NCBI RefSeq assembly: GCF_023094165.1
Contig: NZ_JALMDK010000005.1
Span: 1-64,000, forward strand
DNA length: 64,000 nucleotides
Direction of reading: 5' to 3'
From: Crossiella sp. S99.2
Lineage (GTDB): Bacteria; Actinomycetota; Actinomycetes; Mycobacteriales; Pseudonocardiaceae
Below the pieces are notes generated by a model. That model ran no database searches. It was not told where the DNA came from and saw only the letters and a program-made list of their open reading frames with translations. The translations under genes were made by a program, and so were the position numbers. Positions 36,620 to 45,979 of this stretch are shown in pieces; positions within the stretch are counted from its first letter, which is position 1, and every line of letters starts with the position of its first letter.

Positions 36620-39600
36620 GGCGCGGCTCCCTGCGCGGCCAGCCGGGCGGCGAGCCCGGTGCGGTCGACCATGCCCAGCTCACGGTAGAGCGCCAGGGCT
36701 TCTGTCCACAGTGGACACGCGGCGGCCGGGCCGTCCAGCACCGATCGGGCGTTGCCCAGCACCTCCAGCGCGGTCGCGGCGGCCGGGCGGCGGCCGGTGT
36801 CCCGGTGCAGTGCCAGCGCGGCCTCGGCCAGTTCGGCCGCGGGCGCCGCCTCGCCCAGGGCCAGGCGGACCTCGGCCAGTTCGGTGAGCGCGTCGCCGAG
36901 CACGGTGCGCAGCCCGCCCGCGCGGGCGATGTGTTCGGCCGCCACCGCGTAGGGCAGCGCCTCGGCGGGTTCGTGCAGACCGCGGTGCACGGCGGAGAGG
37001 CCGACCGAGATCAGCACCGGGAAGGCCGGGTGTCCCGCGGCGTTGGCCAGTTCCCTGGCGGCCAGGTAGTGGTGGTGCGCCCTGGCCCATTCCCGGTGCC
37101 CGCGGTGGATGTCGGCGATCAGCGTGCGGGTGCCCGGCGCCAGCCGGTCCCGGGAGTTGTCCACCGCCACGGCCAGCGCCCGGTCCAGGTGCGCGCGGGC
37201 GCCGGGCAGGTCGGCGCGGGCCAGCTGGAGCCGGGCGCGGGCCTCGGCCACCATCCGTTCCTGCAACCCGCCCAGCCGCCGGGCCAGTGCCGCCGCCTCG
37301 GCCAGTCGCGCTTCGGCCTCGGTGAACTCGCCCAGCGCGGCCAGGGTGTCGGCCAGCTGCACCAGGCACTGCGCCTCGGACTCGTGCGCGTGGTGCCTGC
37401 GCATGATCTTGCAGGCGTGCTCGATCCGTTCCTTGGCCTCGGTCAGCCTGCCGACCGCGACGTAGGCCGAGTGCAGGCCCTGACTGGCATATGCCTCGCC
37501 GGCCGGGTAGCGCGCCTCCCGGCTGAGCCGGATCGCCTTGGTGTAGCGGGCGATCGCCCTGGGGAAGCGGCAGGCCACCTCGTAGGCCATCGCGATGTTG
37601 GCCAGCACCAGCCCTTCCCCGCCGAGCCCGCCCACCTCCCGGTACCGCAGCACGGAGCGCGTGCCGTGCCGCACCGCGTCGGCCACCCGCCCGTACAGCG
37701 AGAGCACCCCGCTGAGCCCGTTGTGCATGTCGGCCTGGCCGATGACGTACCCGCGCCGGATCGCCGCGCGCAGCCCGGTCTCGCAGATGAGCACCTGCTC
37801 CTCGAAGTGCCCGTTGGTCCAGAAGTGGTTGGTCAGCGCGGTCGCCAGGTCCACGCACAGCTCGTCCGGCCGGTCCTCGGTGGCCAGCACGGTGGCGATC
37901 AGGGTGGCGCGTTCCTCGTCCAGCCAGTGCTTGGCCGCCACCGGCTCGTCGAAGGGGGCGAGTTTGCCGACCACGGCCCGGTTGCGCGGGGCCTCGGCGT
38001 AGAGCAGCACGGTGCCGTAGTTCGCGCAGTCCAGCAGGTAGTCGAAGAGCTGTTGCCTGGCCTGGGACACCTCCTCCGGACTGTCCTCCAGATCGCGTTG
38101 CTGGCCGGTGTAGAGCCGGAGCAGGTCGTGGAACTGGTAGCGGCCCTCCCGGTGTTCCTGGACCAGGTGCGCGGTGGCCAGCGCCTGCAGCAGCTCCTCG
38201 GCCCTGGCCAGCTCGAATCCGGTGAGCGCGGCGGCGTGCGCGGCGGTGAAGTCCGGGCCGGGCACCAGGCCGAGCAGTCGGAAAAGTCGTTGCGCGGCAA
38301 CGGAGAGCGTGCCGTAGGACAGGTCGAAGGCGCGGTGCACGGCCGCGTCGTCGTCGCCGTCGATGGCCAGTGCGGCCAGCCGGTTGCCGGTGGCCAGCTC
38401 GTGCACGTAGCCGGGCAGGTCGGGTTCGCCGCGGATGGTCAGGTTGGCCGCGGCGATCCGCAGGGCCAGCGGCAGCCGGGCGCACAGTCCGGCCAGTTCG
38501 GTGGCCGCTGCCGGGTGCGCCGCCAGGTGCTCGCCGCCCAGGATCGCGCCGATGAGGGCGAGGGAATCCTGTTCTCCCAACGGATCCAGCCGGATCCGCG
38601 GAGTGTCCACAGTAGACAGAGCATTGCGGCTGGTGACCAGTCCGGCGCTGCCGGGGGAGTCCGGCAGCAGCGGCAGCAGCTGTTCGGCCGAGCCCGCGTT
38701 GTCCAGCAGCACCAGCACCCGCCGCCCGGCCAGCAGCGCCCGGTACTTGCTGATCCGGTCCGCGCTCCGGTACGGCACCTGGTCGGCGGGCACGCCGAGG
38801 GCACGCAGGAACTGGCCGAGCACCTGCGCCGGGTCGAGGCGCTCGCCGGGGCAGAAGCCGCGCAGGTTGACGTAGAGCTGCCCGTCCGGGAAGGCCGGAC
38901 GCAGCAGGTGCCCAGCGCGCACGGCCAGCGCGGTCTTGCCGATGCCGGGCTGCCCGCAGACCAGCACCCGCCGCGCCTGCTGGCGCACCAGCAGGCCGGT
39001 GAGCGCGCGTAGTTCCTCCCTGCGGCCGGTGAAGTCGCCGATGTCGGAGGGCAGCTGGCAGGCCGGTCGCCAGAGCACGGCCGGGGCGGCGGGCGGGGCG
39101 AGTTCGGGCGCGTTGGTGAGCACGGCCTCGTGCATCCAGCGCAGCCGCGGCCCCGGCTGCACCTGGAGTTCGGTGTGCAGGGTGGCCGCGGCGGTGGCGT
39201 AGGCCTGCACCGCCTCGGCCGGGCGCTGGGCGCGGTAGAGGGCGAGCATGAGCTGGCTCCAGAACACCTCGTGCACCGGGTGCTGCCGGGTGAGCAGCTG
39301 GAGTTCGCCGATCACCGCGTTGTGCTCGCCGCGGTCGAGGTCGAGCTGGATCCGCCGGGCCAGCGCGGTCAGCCGCAGTCCGGCCCAGCGGGCCGTCTCG
39401 GGGGTGGCGAACTCCGGCGCGGGCACGTCCGCGAACGCCTCGCCGCGCCACTGGGCCAGCGCGGCGGTCAGTTCGGCGTGTTCGGCCGCGGTGTCCTGGG
39501 CCTCGTCGGCCCGCCGCAGGTGCGCGGCGAAGCGGTGCAGGTCGACGGCTTCGGCCGGCACGTCGAGCAGGTAGCCGTGCTCGACGGTACGGATGGCCGC

Positions 39601-39837
39601 GGCGCCGAGCTGGCCGCGCAGCCGCTGCACATAGGTGTGCACCGCGCCGCGCGGGTTGCGCGGCCTGCCGTCAGCAGGCCACAGGTGCCCCGCGATGGTC
39701 TCGGCCGCCACCGGCCTGCGCGGGTTCAGCAGCAGACAGGCCAGCAGGATCCGGTGCTGGGCCGCGCCGATCCGCAGCGGCTGGCCGTCCTTGGTCACCT
39801 GCAGTGGGCCGAGGACCCGGAAATCCAGCTCGGTCAC
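36616..39837 (-). CDS. AfsR/SARP-family regulator 2 (BTAD, NB-ARC, TPR)
   Basis: A 1073-residue paralog of the neighbouring regulators: winged helix (LDFRVLGPLQVTKDG; NPRGAVHTYVQRLRGQL), BTAD to ~240, NB-ARC with FTGRREELRALTGLL, P-loop CGQPGIGKTALAV (~294-306), RVLVLLDNAGSAEQLLP, then TPR repeats from about 640. GTG 39837 is the start; 28 bases separate it from regulator 3. The sequence differs widely from regulators 1 and 3 outside the motifs, so the three are old duplicates or were collected, not recent copies. Confidence 0.9.
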   Translation of the reverse strand: MTELDFRVLGPLQVTKDGQPLRIGAAQHRILLACLLLNPRRPVAAETIAGHLWPADGRPRNPRGAVHTYVQRLRGQLGAAAIRTVEHGYLLDVPAEAVDLHRFAAHLRRADEAQDTAAEHAELTAALAQWRGEAFADVPAPEFATPETARWAGLRLTALARRIQLDLDRGEHNAVIGELQLLTRQHPVHEVFWSQLMLALYRAQRPAEAVQAYATAAATLHTELQVQPGPRLRWMHEAVLTNAPELAPPAAPAVLWRPACQLPSDIGDFTGRREELRALTGLLVRQQARRVLVCGQPGIGKTALAVRAGHLLRPAFPDGQLYVNLRGFCPGERLDPAQVLGQFLRALGVPADQVPYRSADRISKYRALLAGRRVLVLLDNAGSAEQLLPLLPDSPGSAGLVTSRNALSTVDTPRIRLDPLGEQDSLALIGAILGGEHLAAHPAAATELAGLCARLPLALRIAAANLTIRGEPDLPGYVHELATGNRLAALAIDGDDDAAVHRAFDLSYGTLSVAAQRLFRLLGLVPGPDFTAAHAAALTGFELARAEELLQALATAHLVQEHREGRYQFHDLLRLYTGQQRDLEDSPEEVSQARQQLFDYLLDCANYGTVLLYAEAPRNRAVVGKLAPFDEPVAAKHWLDEERATLIATVLATEDRPDELCVDLATALTNHFWTNGHFEEQVLICETGLRAAIRRGYVIGQADMHNGLSGVLSLYGRVADAVRHGTRSVLRYREVGGLGGEGLVLANIAMAYEVACRFPRAIARYTKAIRLSREARYPAGEAYASQGLHSAYVAVGRLTEAKERIEHACKIMRRHHAHESEAQCLVQLADTLAALGEFTEAEARLAEAAALARRLGGLQERMVAEARARLQLARADLPGARAHLDRALAVAVDNSRDRLAPGTRTLIADIHRGHREWARAHHHYLAARELANAAGHPAFPVLISVGLSAVHRGLHEPAEALPYAVAAEHIARAGGLRTVLGDALTELAEVRLALGEAAPAAELAEAALALHRDTGRRPAAATALEVLGNARSVLDGPAAACPLWTEALALYRELGMVDRTGLAARLAAQGAAP

Positions 39838-39865
39838 GCCTACCGCCCCCTCTCCGCTGATCTGT

Positions 39866-42800
39866 CTACTCGACCCCAGCGGGTTCCCGGTGCCGCCCCC
39901 ACAACTCGGCGAAGAGCGCGTCGGCCCGCTGCCGGTAGGACTGGGCCGCGGCGGTGTCCGCGCCGAGGGCCAGGCCGTCGGCGATGATCAGCAGCGTGCG
40001 GGCCTCGCCGAGCCGGTGCCCGGTCTCGGTGTGCAGGTCCAGGGCCTGCTGTGCGGTGGCCAGGGCCACGCCCGCGCCGCCGCCGGCCAGCGCGGCCGCG
40101 GCCAGCGCGGTCAGCGCCTGGCCGATCTTGACCTGCCGGCCTGCCGCGCGGGCCACCCGTTCGGCCTCCCGGCCGCAGTGCAGTGCCTCCTCGGCGGCGC
40201 CCGCGGCGGTGTGCGCCTGGGTGAGCACGATCAGCGCGTCGATCTCGGTGCCGGCGTGCGCGATGTCGCGGGCCAGGCCGAGTGAGCCGGTGGCGGCGCG
40301 CAGCGCGGCGGTGTGCTCGCCGGCGGCCAGGTGCAGGGCGGCCTGGGTGCACAGCGCGTCGCATTCGGTGCGCCGGTCGTCCACCGTGCGCGCGTTGGCC
40401 AGCGCGGCCTCGGCGTGCCGGGCGGCTTCGGCGTGCTCGCCCAGGTCCAGGTGCACCCTGGCCAGCGCCTCCTGGGTGTTGGCCTGGTCGTAGCGGGAGC
40501 CGTGGTCGGCGTAGAAGTCCAGCGCCTCGCCCAGGTGCGCGGCGGCGGTGCGCAGCCTGCCGAGGTCGGCCAGCACGATGGAGAGGTTGACCAGGGTGCT
40601 GTGCGCCAGGGCCGCCGCGCCGAGTTCGCGGTGCAGGGTGACCGCCTGGAGCAGGTGGTCGGCGGCCTCGGTGAGCCTGCCGAACACCGCGTGCGCGATG
40701 CCCAGGTTGTTCAGCGTGGTGGCGGTGGCCTTGGCGGTGGCCACCGTGCGCGGCCGGCCGGCGCGCAGGCTCAGCGCGCGCTGGAAGTGCTCGACGGCCT
40801 GCTGGTAGTCGCCGCCGTTGCTGTGCGCGGTGCCGATGTTGTGGTGCATGGTCGCGGCGGCCTCGACCTCGCCGTGCTGCTGGGCGGCGCGCAGCGCGGC
40901 GTGCCCGGCGGCCAGCCATTCCGCGGTGTGCCGGTGCGCGTAGAAGTACAGCCGCAGCGAGTCGATGAGGTGCCAGGCGGTCTCCGGCGGCCCGTGGTCG
41001 GCGGCGTGGTGCACCGCGGCGAGCAGGTTGGCGCGTTCGGTGTCCAGCCAGGCCAGCGCGGCCGGGCCGGTGTCGAACTCGGGCGCGGGGACGTCCTCGG
41101 CGTCCCTGGGCAGCAGCAGCGCGTCGGGGTAGAGCCGCCGGATCGCGTGGTCCGCGCCGGCCAGGTAGGCCGCGAACAGCCGCCGTCTGGCCGCGGCCAG
41201 GTCCGCGCCGGAGTCCTCTTCCTCGCCCAGGTCCAGGGCGTAGCGGCGGAGCAGGTCGTGGAAGTGGAAACGTCCGGTGCGCGGGGCAGGGTCGGAGAGG
41301 TGGCCGACCAGGTTGGCCGCGGCCAGCCGGTCCAGCAGCCGGTCCGCCTCGGCCAGGTCGATCCCGGCCAGCGCGGCGGCGGCCTGGGCGGTGAAGTCGG
41401 GGCCGGGCACCAGGCCGAGGTGCCGGAACAGGCGGCGGGCGTCGGCGGGCAGCGCGGTGTAGGACAGGTCGAAGGCGGCGTGCACCGCGGTCTGGTCGTC
41501 GCCGTCGATGCTCAGCGCGGCGATGGTGCCCGCGCGCAGTTCGTCCCGGTAGCCGCCGAGGGTGTGCCGGGGGTTGCTGACCAGGTTGGCCGCGGCGATC
41601 CGCAAGGCGAGGGGCAGCCGGGCGCACAGTTCGGCCAGCGCGTCCGCCGCTAGGGGTTCGGCGGCCACCCGCTCCGGCCCGAGGATGGCGGCCAGCAGCC
41701 CGCGAGCCTCCGGCCGGTCCAGCACCTCCAGGGTGAGCCTGCGCGCGCCCTGCAGCGCGGTGAGCCCGCGCAGGTCGTCCCGGCTGGTCACCAGCACCCC
41801 GCAGCGCGCCTCGGCGGGCAGCAGCGGCCGGACCTGGTCGGCGGCGGCCGCGTTGTCCAGCACCACCAGCATCCGGCGGCCGGTGAGCAGCGACCGGTAC
41901 AGCGCGGCCTGCTCCTCGATCTCGGCCGGGATCTGCTTCTGCGCCACTCCGAGCACCCGCAGGAAGTGCGCGAGCGCCTCGGCCACGGTCATCGGCCTGC
42001 TGGTGGCATGGCCGCGCAGGTTGATGTGCAGCTGCCCGTCCGGGAACCGCTCGCCGAGCCGGTGCGCGGCCCGCACAGCCAGCGCGGTCTTGCCGATGCC
42101 TGGCGGTCCGGAGAGCACCACGATCGGCGCCGCGGTGCCCGGCGCCGCCCCGGCCAGCAGCTCGCCGATCTGGGTCAGTTCCGGCTCGCGGCCCACGAAG
42201 TCGGCCAGGTCGGGCGGGAGCTGACGCGGCACCCCGGCCCGTGGCGCCTCGGCGGTGGCGGCGGGGTCGACCGGGCAGGGCGCGGCCAGCGCGGGGTCGT
42301 TGACCAGGATCGCCCGGTGCAGCTGGCGCAGCGCCTCACCGGGGTCGATGCCCAGTTCCTCGGCCAGGGTGTCGCTGACCTGGTGGAAGGTGCGCAGCGC
42401 CTCGGCCTGCCGGTCGCAGCGGTAGAGGGCGAGCATGAGCTGGTGCCAGAACCGCTCGCGCAGCGGGTGCTCGGCGGTGAGCCGCTGCAGCTCACCGGCG
42501 AGTTCGGTGTGCCGGCCCAGCTGCAGGTCCACCTCGATCCGCCGTTCCAGGACCTGCAGTCGTTCCTCGGCCAGCCGGGGCGCCTCGTCCCGGCGCAGCG
42601 CGTCCGAGGGCACCCCGGTGAGCGCCTCGCCGCGCCAGAGCGCCAGCGCCGCCCGCAGCCGGTCGGCCTCCCCGGCCGGATCGCCCTGCGCGGCCAGTGC
42701 CCGGCCCTGTTCCAGCAGCTCGCGGAAGGCGAACAGGTCGAGCTGGGCGGGGGTGAGCCGGATCAGGTAGCCCTCAGGCCGGGTGTGCACGAGCTGGTCG

Positions 42801-43057
42801 GGGCCGGGTTCGTCGCCCAGGGCCTGGCGCAGCCGCATCACGTAGGTCTGCAGGGTGCCGCGGGCGCGGGCGGGCGGGTACTCGCCCCAGATCCGGTCGG
42901 TCAGCTCCTCCAGCGGCACCACCTGGTTGGCCCGCAGCAGCAGGGTGGCCAGCAGCGCCCGGTGTTTTCCGGCCCGGACCTCGATCGGCAGTCCGCCTCG
43001 GCGGACCTCGACCGGTCCGAGAATCCGGAAAACCACCTCCTTGGGCGCTGATTCCAT
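39866..43057 (-). CDS. AfsR/SARP-family regulator 3 (BTAD, NB-ARC, TPR)
   Basis: A 1063-residue paralog and first gene of the three-regulator operon. Winged helix (VVFRILGPVEVRRGG; ARGTLQTYVMRLRQAL), BTAD to ~255, NB-ARC with FVGREPELTQIGELL, P-loop LSGPPGIGKTALAV (~315-328), RMLVVLDNAAAADQVRP, then TPR units from ~700. ATG 43057 follows AAGGA; upstream in-frame sequence lacks a ribosome site. TACAGT (43122-43127, minus strand) could be its -10 box within the 183-base gap to fadD15. Confidence 0.9.
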   Translation of the reverse strand: MESAPKEVVFRILGPVEVRRGGLPIEVRAGKHRALLATLLLRANQVVPLEELTDRIWGEYPPARARGTLQTYVMRLRQALGDEPGPDQLVHTRPEGYLIRLTPAQLDLFAFRELLEQGRALAAQGDPAGEADRLRAALALWRGEALTGVPSDALRRDEAPRLAEERLQVLERRIEVDLQLGRHTELAGELQRLTAEHPLRERFWHQLMLALYRCDRQAEALRTFHQVSDTLAEELGIDPGEALRQLHRAILVNDPALAAPCPVDPAATAEAPRAGVPRQLPPDLADFVGREPELTQIGELLAGAAPGTAAPIVVLSGPPGIGKTALAVRAAHRLGERFPDGQLHINLRGHATSRPMTVAEALAHFLRVLGVAQKQIPAEIEEQAALYRSLLTGRRMLVVLDNAAAADQVRPLLPAEARCGVLVTSRDDLRGLTALQGARRLTLEVLDRPEARGLLAAILGPERVAAEPLAADALAELCARLPLALRIAAANLVSNPRHTLGGYRDELRAGTIAALSIDGDDQTAVHAAFDLSYTALPADARRLFRHLGLVPGPDFTAQAAAALAGIDLAEADRLLDRLAAANLVGHLSDPAPRTGRFHFHDLLRRYALDLGEEEDSGADLAAARRRLFAAYLAGADHAIRRLYPDALLLPRDAEDVPAPEFDTGPAALAWLDTERANLLAAVHHAADHGPPETAWHLIDSLRLYFYAHRHTAEWLAAGHAALRAAQQHGEVEAAATMHHNIGTAHSNGGDYQQAVEHFQRALSLRAGRPRTVATAKATATTLNNLGIAHAVFGRLTEAADHLLQAVTLHRELGAAALAHSTLVNLSIVLADLGRLRTAAAHLGEALDFYADHGSRYDQANTQEALARVHLDLGEHAEAARHAEAALANARTVDDRRTECDALCTQAALHLAAGEHTAALRAATGSLGLARDIAHAGTEIDALIVLTQAHTAAGAAEEALHCGREAERVARAAGRQVKIGQALTALAAAALAGGGAGVALATAQQALDLHTETGHRLGEARTLLIIADGLALGADTAAAQSYRQRADALFAELWGRHREPAGVE

Positions 43058-43195
43058 CAAATCCTTCCCCCTGTGCCCTGGTTGCGGGCACCATGAAACC
43101 CGGGTGGAGCGTGCCCCGAACACTGTAGGCCGCCGCGTTAGCCACACGTCAGCGAGACGACAGCGCCGTCCGGCAATCTTCTTGCCAGGGGGGCC

Positions 43196-43235
43196 GGGTG
43201 GCCCGCGCTACAGGGGGACGAAGCGCGGGTCACCC
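43196..43235 (-). terminator. Hairpin just after fadD15
   Basis: GGGTGGCCCGCGCT (43196-43209) pairs with AGCGCGGGTCACCC (43222-43235) apart from one G-T. It stands directly after the fadD15 stop; no T run follows, so it may also act as a boundary hairpin for the regulator operon. Confidence 0.6.
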
Positions 43236-43240
43236 GATAT

Positions 43241-45034
43241 TTATTTCTGGCTGTACATGCCGGTGATCTCGGTCGAGTAGGTCTCGTTCACCACGTTCCG
43301 GCGCAGCTTCAGACTCGGCGTCAGCTCGCCACCGGCCTCGGTGAAGTCCACCGGCAGGATCCGGAACTTCTTGATCGCCTCCGCGTTGGACACCGCCTGG
43401 TTGGCCTCGGCCACCGCGGCCTCGATCTCCCCGCGCAGGTCCGCGTCCTCGCTCAACTCGGCCACGGTGGCGGCCTCGGGCTTGCCGTGCTGCTTCTTCC
43501 AGGCCGGGAAGAACTCCGGGTCCACCGTGATCAGCGCGGCGATGAAGGGCTGCCGGTCGCCGACCACCATGCACTGGCTGATCAGCGGGTGCGCCCGGAG
43601 CCGGTCCTCCAGCACCGCGGGGGCGACGTTCTTGCCGCCCGCGGTCACGATGATCTCCTTCTTCCGGCCGGTGATGCTGAGGAAGCCCTCGTCATCGAGT
43701 TCGCCCAGGTCACCGGTGTGGAACCAGTCGTCCCGGACGGCCTCGGCGCTGGCCGCCTCGTTCTTCCAGTAGCGCTGGAAGACGATCTCGCCCTTGATCA
43801 GCACCTCGCCGTCCTCGTCGATGCGCACCGAGGTGCCCGCCACCGGGCGGCCGACCGAGCCGATCCGGATCGCGTCCTGGGTGTTCACGCAGGCCGCGGC
43901 GCTGGTCTCGGTGAGGCCGTAGCCCTCGTAGACGGTGACGCCGACGCCGCGGAAGAAGTGCGCCAGCCGGGTGCCCAGCGGCGCGCCGCCGGAGACCGCG
44001 GCCTGGCAGCGGCCGCCGAGGGCGTTGCGCAGCTTGACGTAGACCAGCTTGTCGAAGATCGCGTGCTTGATCTTGAGCCCGAGCCCGGCGCCGCCGTGGT
44101 CGGCCGCCTCGCTGTAGGCCACCGCGGTGGCCTCGGCCAGGTCGAAGATCTTGCCCTTGCCGTCGCCGTGCGCCTTCTGCTTGGCGCCGTTGTAGACCTT
44201 CTCGAACACCCGCGGCACCGAGACCACCAGGGTCGGGCGGAACGTGCCGAGGTCGGCGACCAGGTTCTTCACATCGGCGGTGTGCCCGACCGTGGTGCGG
44301 GTGTAGACCGCGCACACCGCCAGCACCCTGGCCAGCACGTGCGCCAGCGGCAGGAAGGCCAGCAGCGAGTTCCCGGCCTGCAACAGGGTGGGGAAGGCGG
44401 AGATGGCGGCGCGGATCTCGGAGAGCAGGTTGCGGTGGGACAGCTCGCAGCCCTTGGGGCGGCCGGTGGTCCCGGAGGTGTAGATGATGGTGGCCAGGTC
44501 ATCGGCCCGGACCGCCGCGCGCCGGGCGTGCACCTCGGCGTCGGGGATGTCCTTGCCCGCCTCGACCAGTTCGGCCACCGCGCCGGCCTCGACCTGCCAC
44601 ACGTGCTTCAGCTCGGGCAGGTTGCCGCGCACCCCGTCCAGGGTGCTGCGGTGCGCCGCGGTCTCCACGACCACCGCGCGCGCCCCCGAGTCGGACAGGT
44701 TCCACTCGACCTGGGCGGCCGCCGAGGTCTCGTAGATCGGCACGCTGACCGCGCCGGCGAACCAGATCGCGTAGTCGAAGAGGGTCCACTCGTAGCGGGT
44801 CTTGGACAGCAGACCGATCCGGTCGCCCTGCTGGATGCCCGCCGCGATGAAGCCCTTGGCCACCGCGACGACCTCGGCCGCGAAGTCCTTGGCGGTCACG
44901 TCCAGCCAGGTGCCATCCACCCGTCTGCGGAAACTCACCGCTGTGGCGAACCGCTCGGCGTTGGCCTGCACCATGTCGGTGAGGTTCTCCTCATCGGCCA
45001 CGGTGGCGGTGGCCGGGACGCTGAACTCTCGCAC
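43241..45034 (-). CDS. fadD15: Long-chain acyl-CoA ligase
   Basis: A 597-residue AMP-forming ligase that activates long-chain fatty acids to acyl-CoA. The phosphate loop IIYTSGTTGRPKGCE (about 185-199), the A5 region YEGYGLTETSAA (about 370), WFHTGDLGELDDEGFLSITGRKKE (split over about 437-460) and the C-terminal catalytic Lys region ENVAP-like (GKNVAPAVLE) are present. GTG 45034 follows GAGG. Synteny with Rv2187 supports the symbol; chain-length preference is not readable. Confidence 0.9.
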   Translation of the reverse strand: MREFSVPATATVADEENLTDMVQANAERFATAVSFRRRVDGTWLDVTAKDFAAEVVAVAKGFIAAGIQQGDRIGLLSKTRYEWTLFDYAIWFAGAVSVPIYETSAAAQVEWNLSDSGARAVVVETAAHRSTLDGVRGNLPELKHVWQVEAGAVAELVEAGKDIPDAEVHARRAAVRADDLATIIYTSGTTGRPKGCELSHRNLLSEIRAAISAFPTLLQAGNSLLAFLPLAHVLARVLAVCAVYTRTTVGHTADVKNLVADLGTFRPTLVVSVPRVFEKVYNGAKQKAHGDGKGKIFDLAEATAVAYSEAADHGGAGLGLKIKHAIFDKLVYVKLRNALGGRCQAAVSGGAPLGTRLAHFFRGVGVTVYEGYGLTETSAAACVNTQDAIRIGSVGRPVAGTSVRIDEDGEVLIKGEIVFQRYWKNEAASAEAVRDDWFHTGDLGELDDEGFLSITGRKKEIIVTAGGKNVAPAVLEDRLRAHPLISQCMVVGDRQPFIAALITVDPEFFPAWKKQHGKPEAATVAELSEDADLRGEIEAAVAEANQAVSNAEAIKKFRILPVDFTEAGGELTPSLKLRRNVVNETYSTEITGMYSQK

Positions 45035-45145
45035 GTCAACCTCGCTAACGGGGGGACGGTGTTACTGACGGGTTAACCTAGCTCTTTGTGACGCTGTGAC
45101 AATAGGGCGTAACCCACCTGTGGCCGTTATGGCACGCTTCGTCCC

Positions 45146-45523
45146 ATGTCCTCGGTAGACGTGGTCGACGAACTCTTCATCACGGTCCCGCCGTCCACCC
45201 TGGCCGCCAGCCTGGCCGATCCGGCCGCCTGGCGCGAGTACTGGCCGGACCTGGAACTGTCTGTCTACGCCGACCGCGGCGCCGAGGGCCTGCGCTGGAC
45301 GGTCTCCGGCGCGCTCACCGGCACCATGGAACTGTGGCTGGAAGCCGTGCTGGACGGCACCGTGGTGCACTACTTCCTGCGCGCCGACCGGCCGGGAGAG
45401 GTCCCGTTCACCCCGCGCGAGGCCCAGCGCGAGACCGTGCGCCGCCAGCGAGCCCAGAAAAAGGTCGCCTTCACCTGGAAGGACCTGCTGGAAGCCGGGC
45501 GCGCTGTCGGTGTCGCGCCCTAG
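45146..45523 (+). CDS. SRPBCC/polyketide-cyclase-like protein (Rv2186c-like)
   Basis: A 125-residue protein with the START/Bet v 1-like pattern: an N-terminal strand with VDELFITVPPSTLAASLADPAAWREYWPD, then beta strands RWTVSGALTGTMELWLEAV and VVHYFLRAD, and a C-terminal amphipathic region. Such folds bind hydrophobic ligands. It is divergent from fadD15, as its counterpart is in mycobacteria. Ligand unknown. Confidence 0.75.
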   Translation: MSSVDVVDELFITVPPSTLAASLADPAAWREYWPDLELSVYADRGAEGLRWTVSGALTGTMELWLEAVLDGTVVHYFLRADRPGEVPFTPREAQRETVRRQRAQKKVAFTWKDLLEAGRAVGVAP

Positions 45524-45526
45524 CCT
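45521..45526 (+). promoter_or_regulatory. Probable -10 box (TAGCCT) using the preceding stop codon
   Basis: The TAG stop of the SRPBCC gene is also the first half of TAGCCT, 6 bases before ATG 45533, which lacks a ribosome site. Confidence 0.4.
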
Positions 45527-45532
45527 GCCTGC

Positions 45533-45979
45533 ATGCAGAGCAGCGCGGACACCGTCGAGGAGTACCTGGCCGAACTGCCGGCGGACCGGCGCGAGATCGT
45601 CGCCGCCGTCCGCGAGGTGGTGCTGGCGAACCTGCCCGAGGGCTACGCCGAGGGCATGGACTTCGGGATGATCTGCTGGCACATCCCACTGAGCCGCTAC
45701 CCCAAGACCTACAACGGCCACCCGCTCGGCTACGTCGCGCTGGCCTCGCAGAAGCAATACCTGTCGCTGTACCTGATGGGGATCTACGGCCAGGCGGACG
45801 GGGCCGAGGAGTTCCGGGCGCGGTTCGAGGCCACCGGGCGCAAGCTCAACATGGGCAAGTCCTGCGTGCGCTTCAAGAAGCTGACCGACCTGCCGCTGGA
45901 GCTGATCGGCGAGGTGGTGGCCCAGGTTCCGGTGGAGCGCTACATCGAGATCTACGAGAACGCCCGCGGCGCACGGTGA
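45533..45979 (+). CDS. DUF1801 domain protein
   Basis: A 148-residue protein of the DUF1801 (YdhG/FraH-related) family: SADTVEEYLAELPADRREIVAAVREVV at the start, a central MICWHIPLSRYPKTYNG..YVALASQKQYLSLYLMG, and GKSCVRFKKLTDLPLELI near the end. Function unknown; the fold is related to frataxin-like beta sheets with flanking helices. Its stop overlaps the Uma2 start. Confidence 0.85.
   Translation: MQSSADTVEEYLAELPADRREIVAAVREVVLANLPEGYAEGMDFGMICWHIPLSRYPKTYNGHPLGYVALASQKQYLSLYLMGIYGQADGAEEFRARFEATGRKLNMGKSCVRFKKLTDLPLELIGEVVAQVPVERYIEIYENARGAR

Noticed and set aside
36562-41653. Very long open frames antisense to the three AfsR-type regulators and to other genes
   Set aside because: Their products are Gly/Arg/Val-Gln-rich without any domain, as expected when GC-rich codons are read on the other strand; the sense genes have full domain structure.
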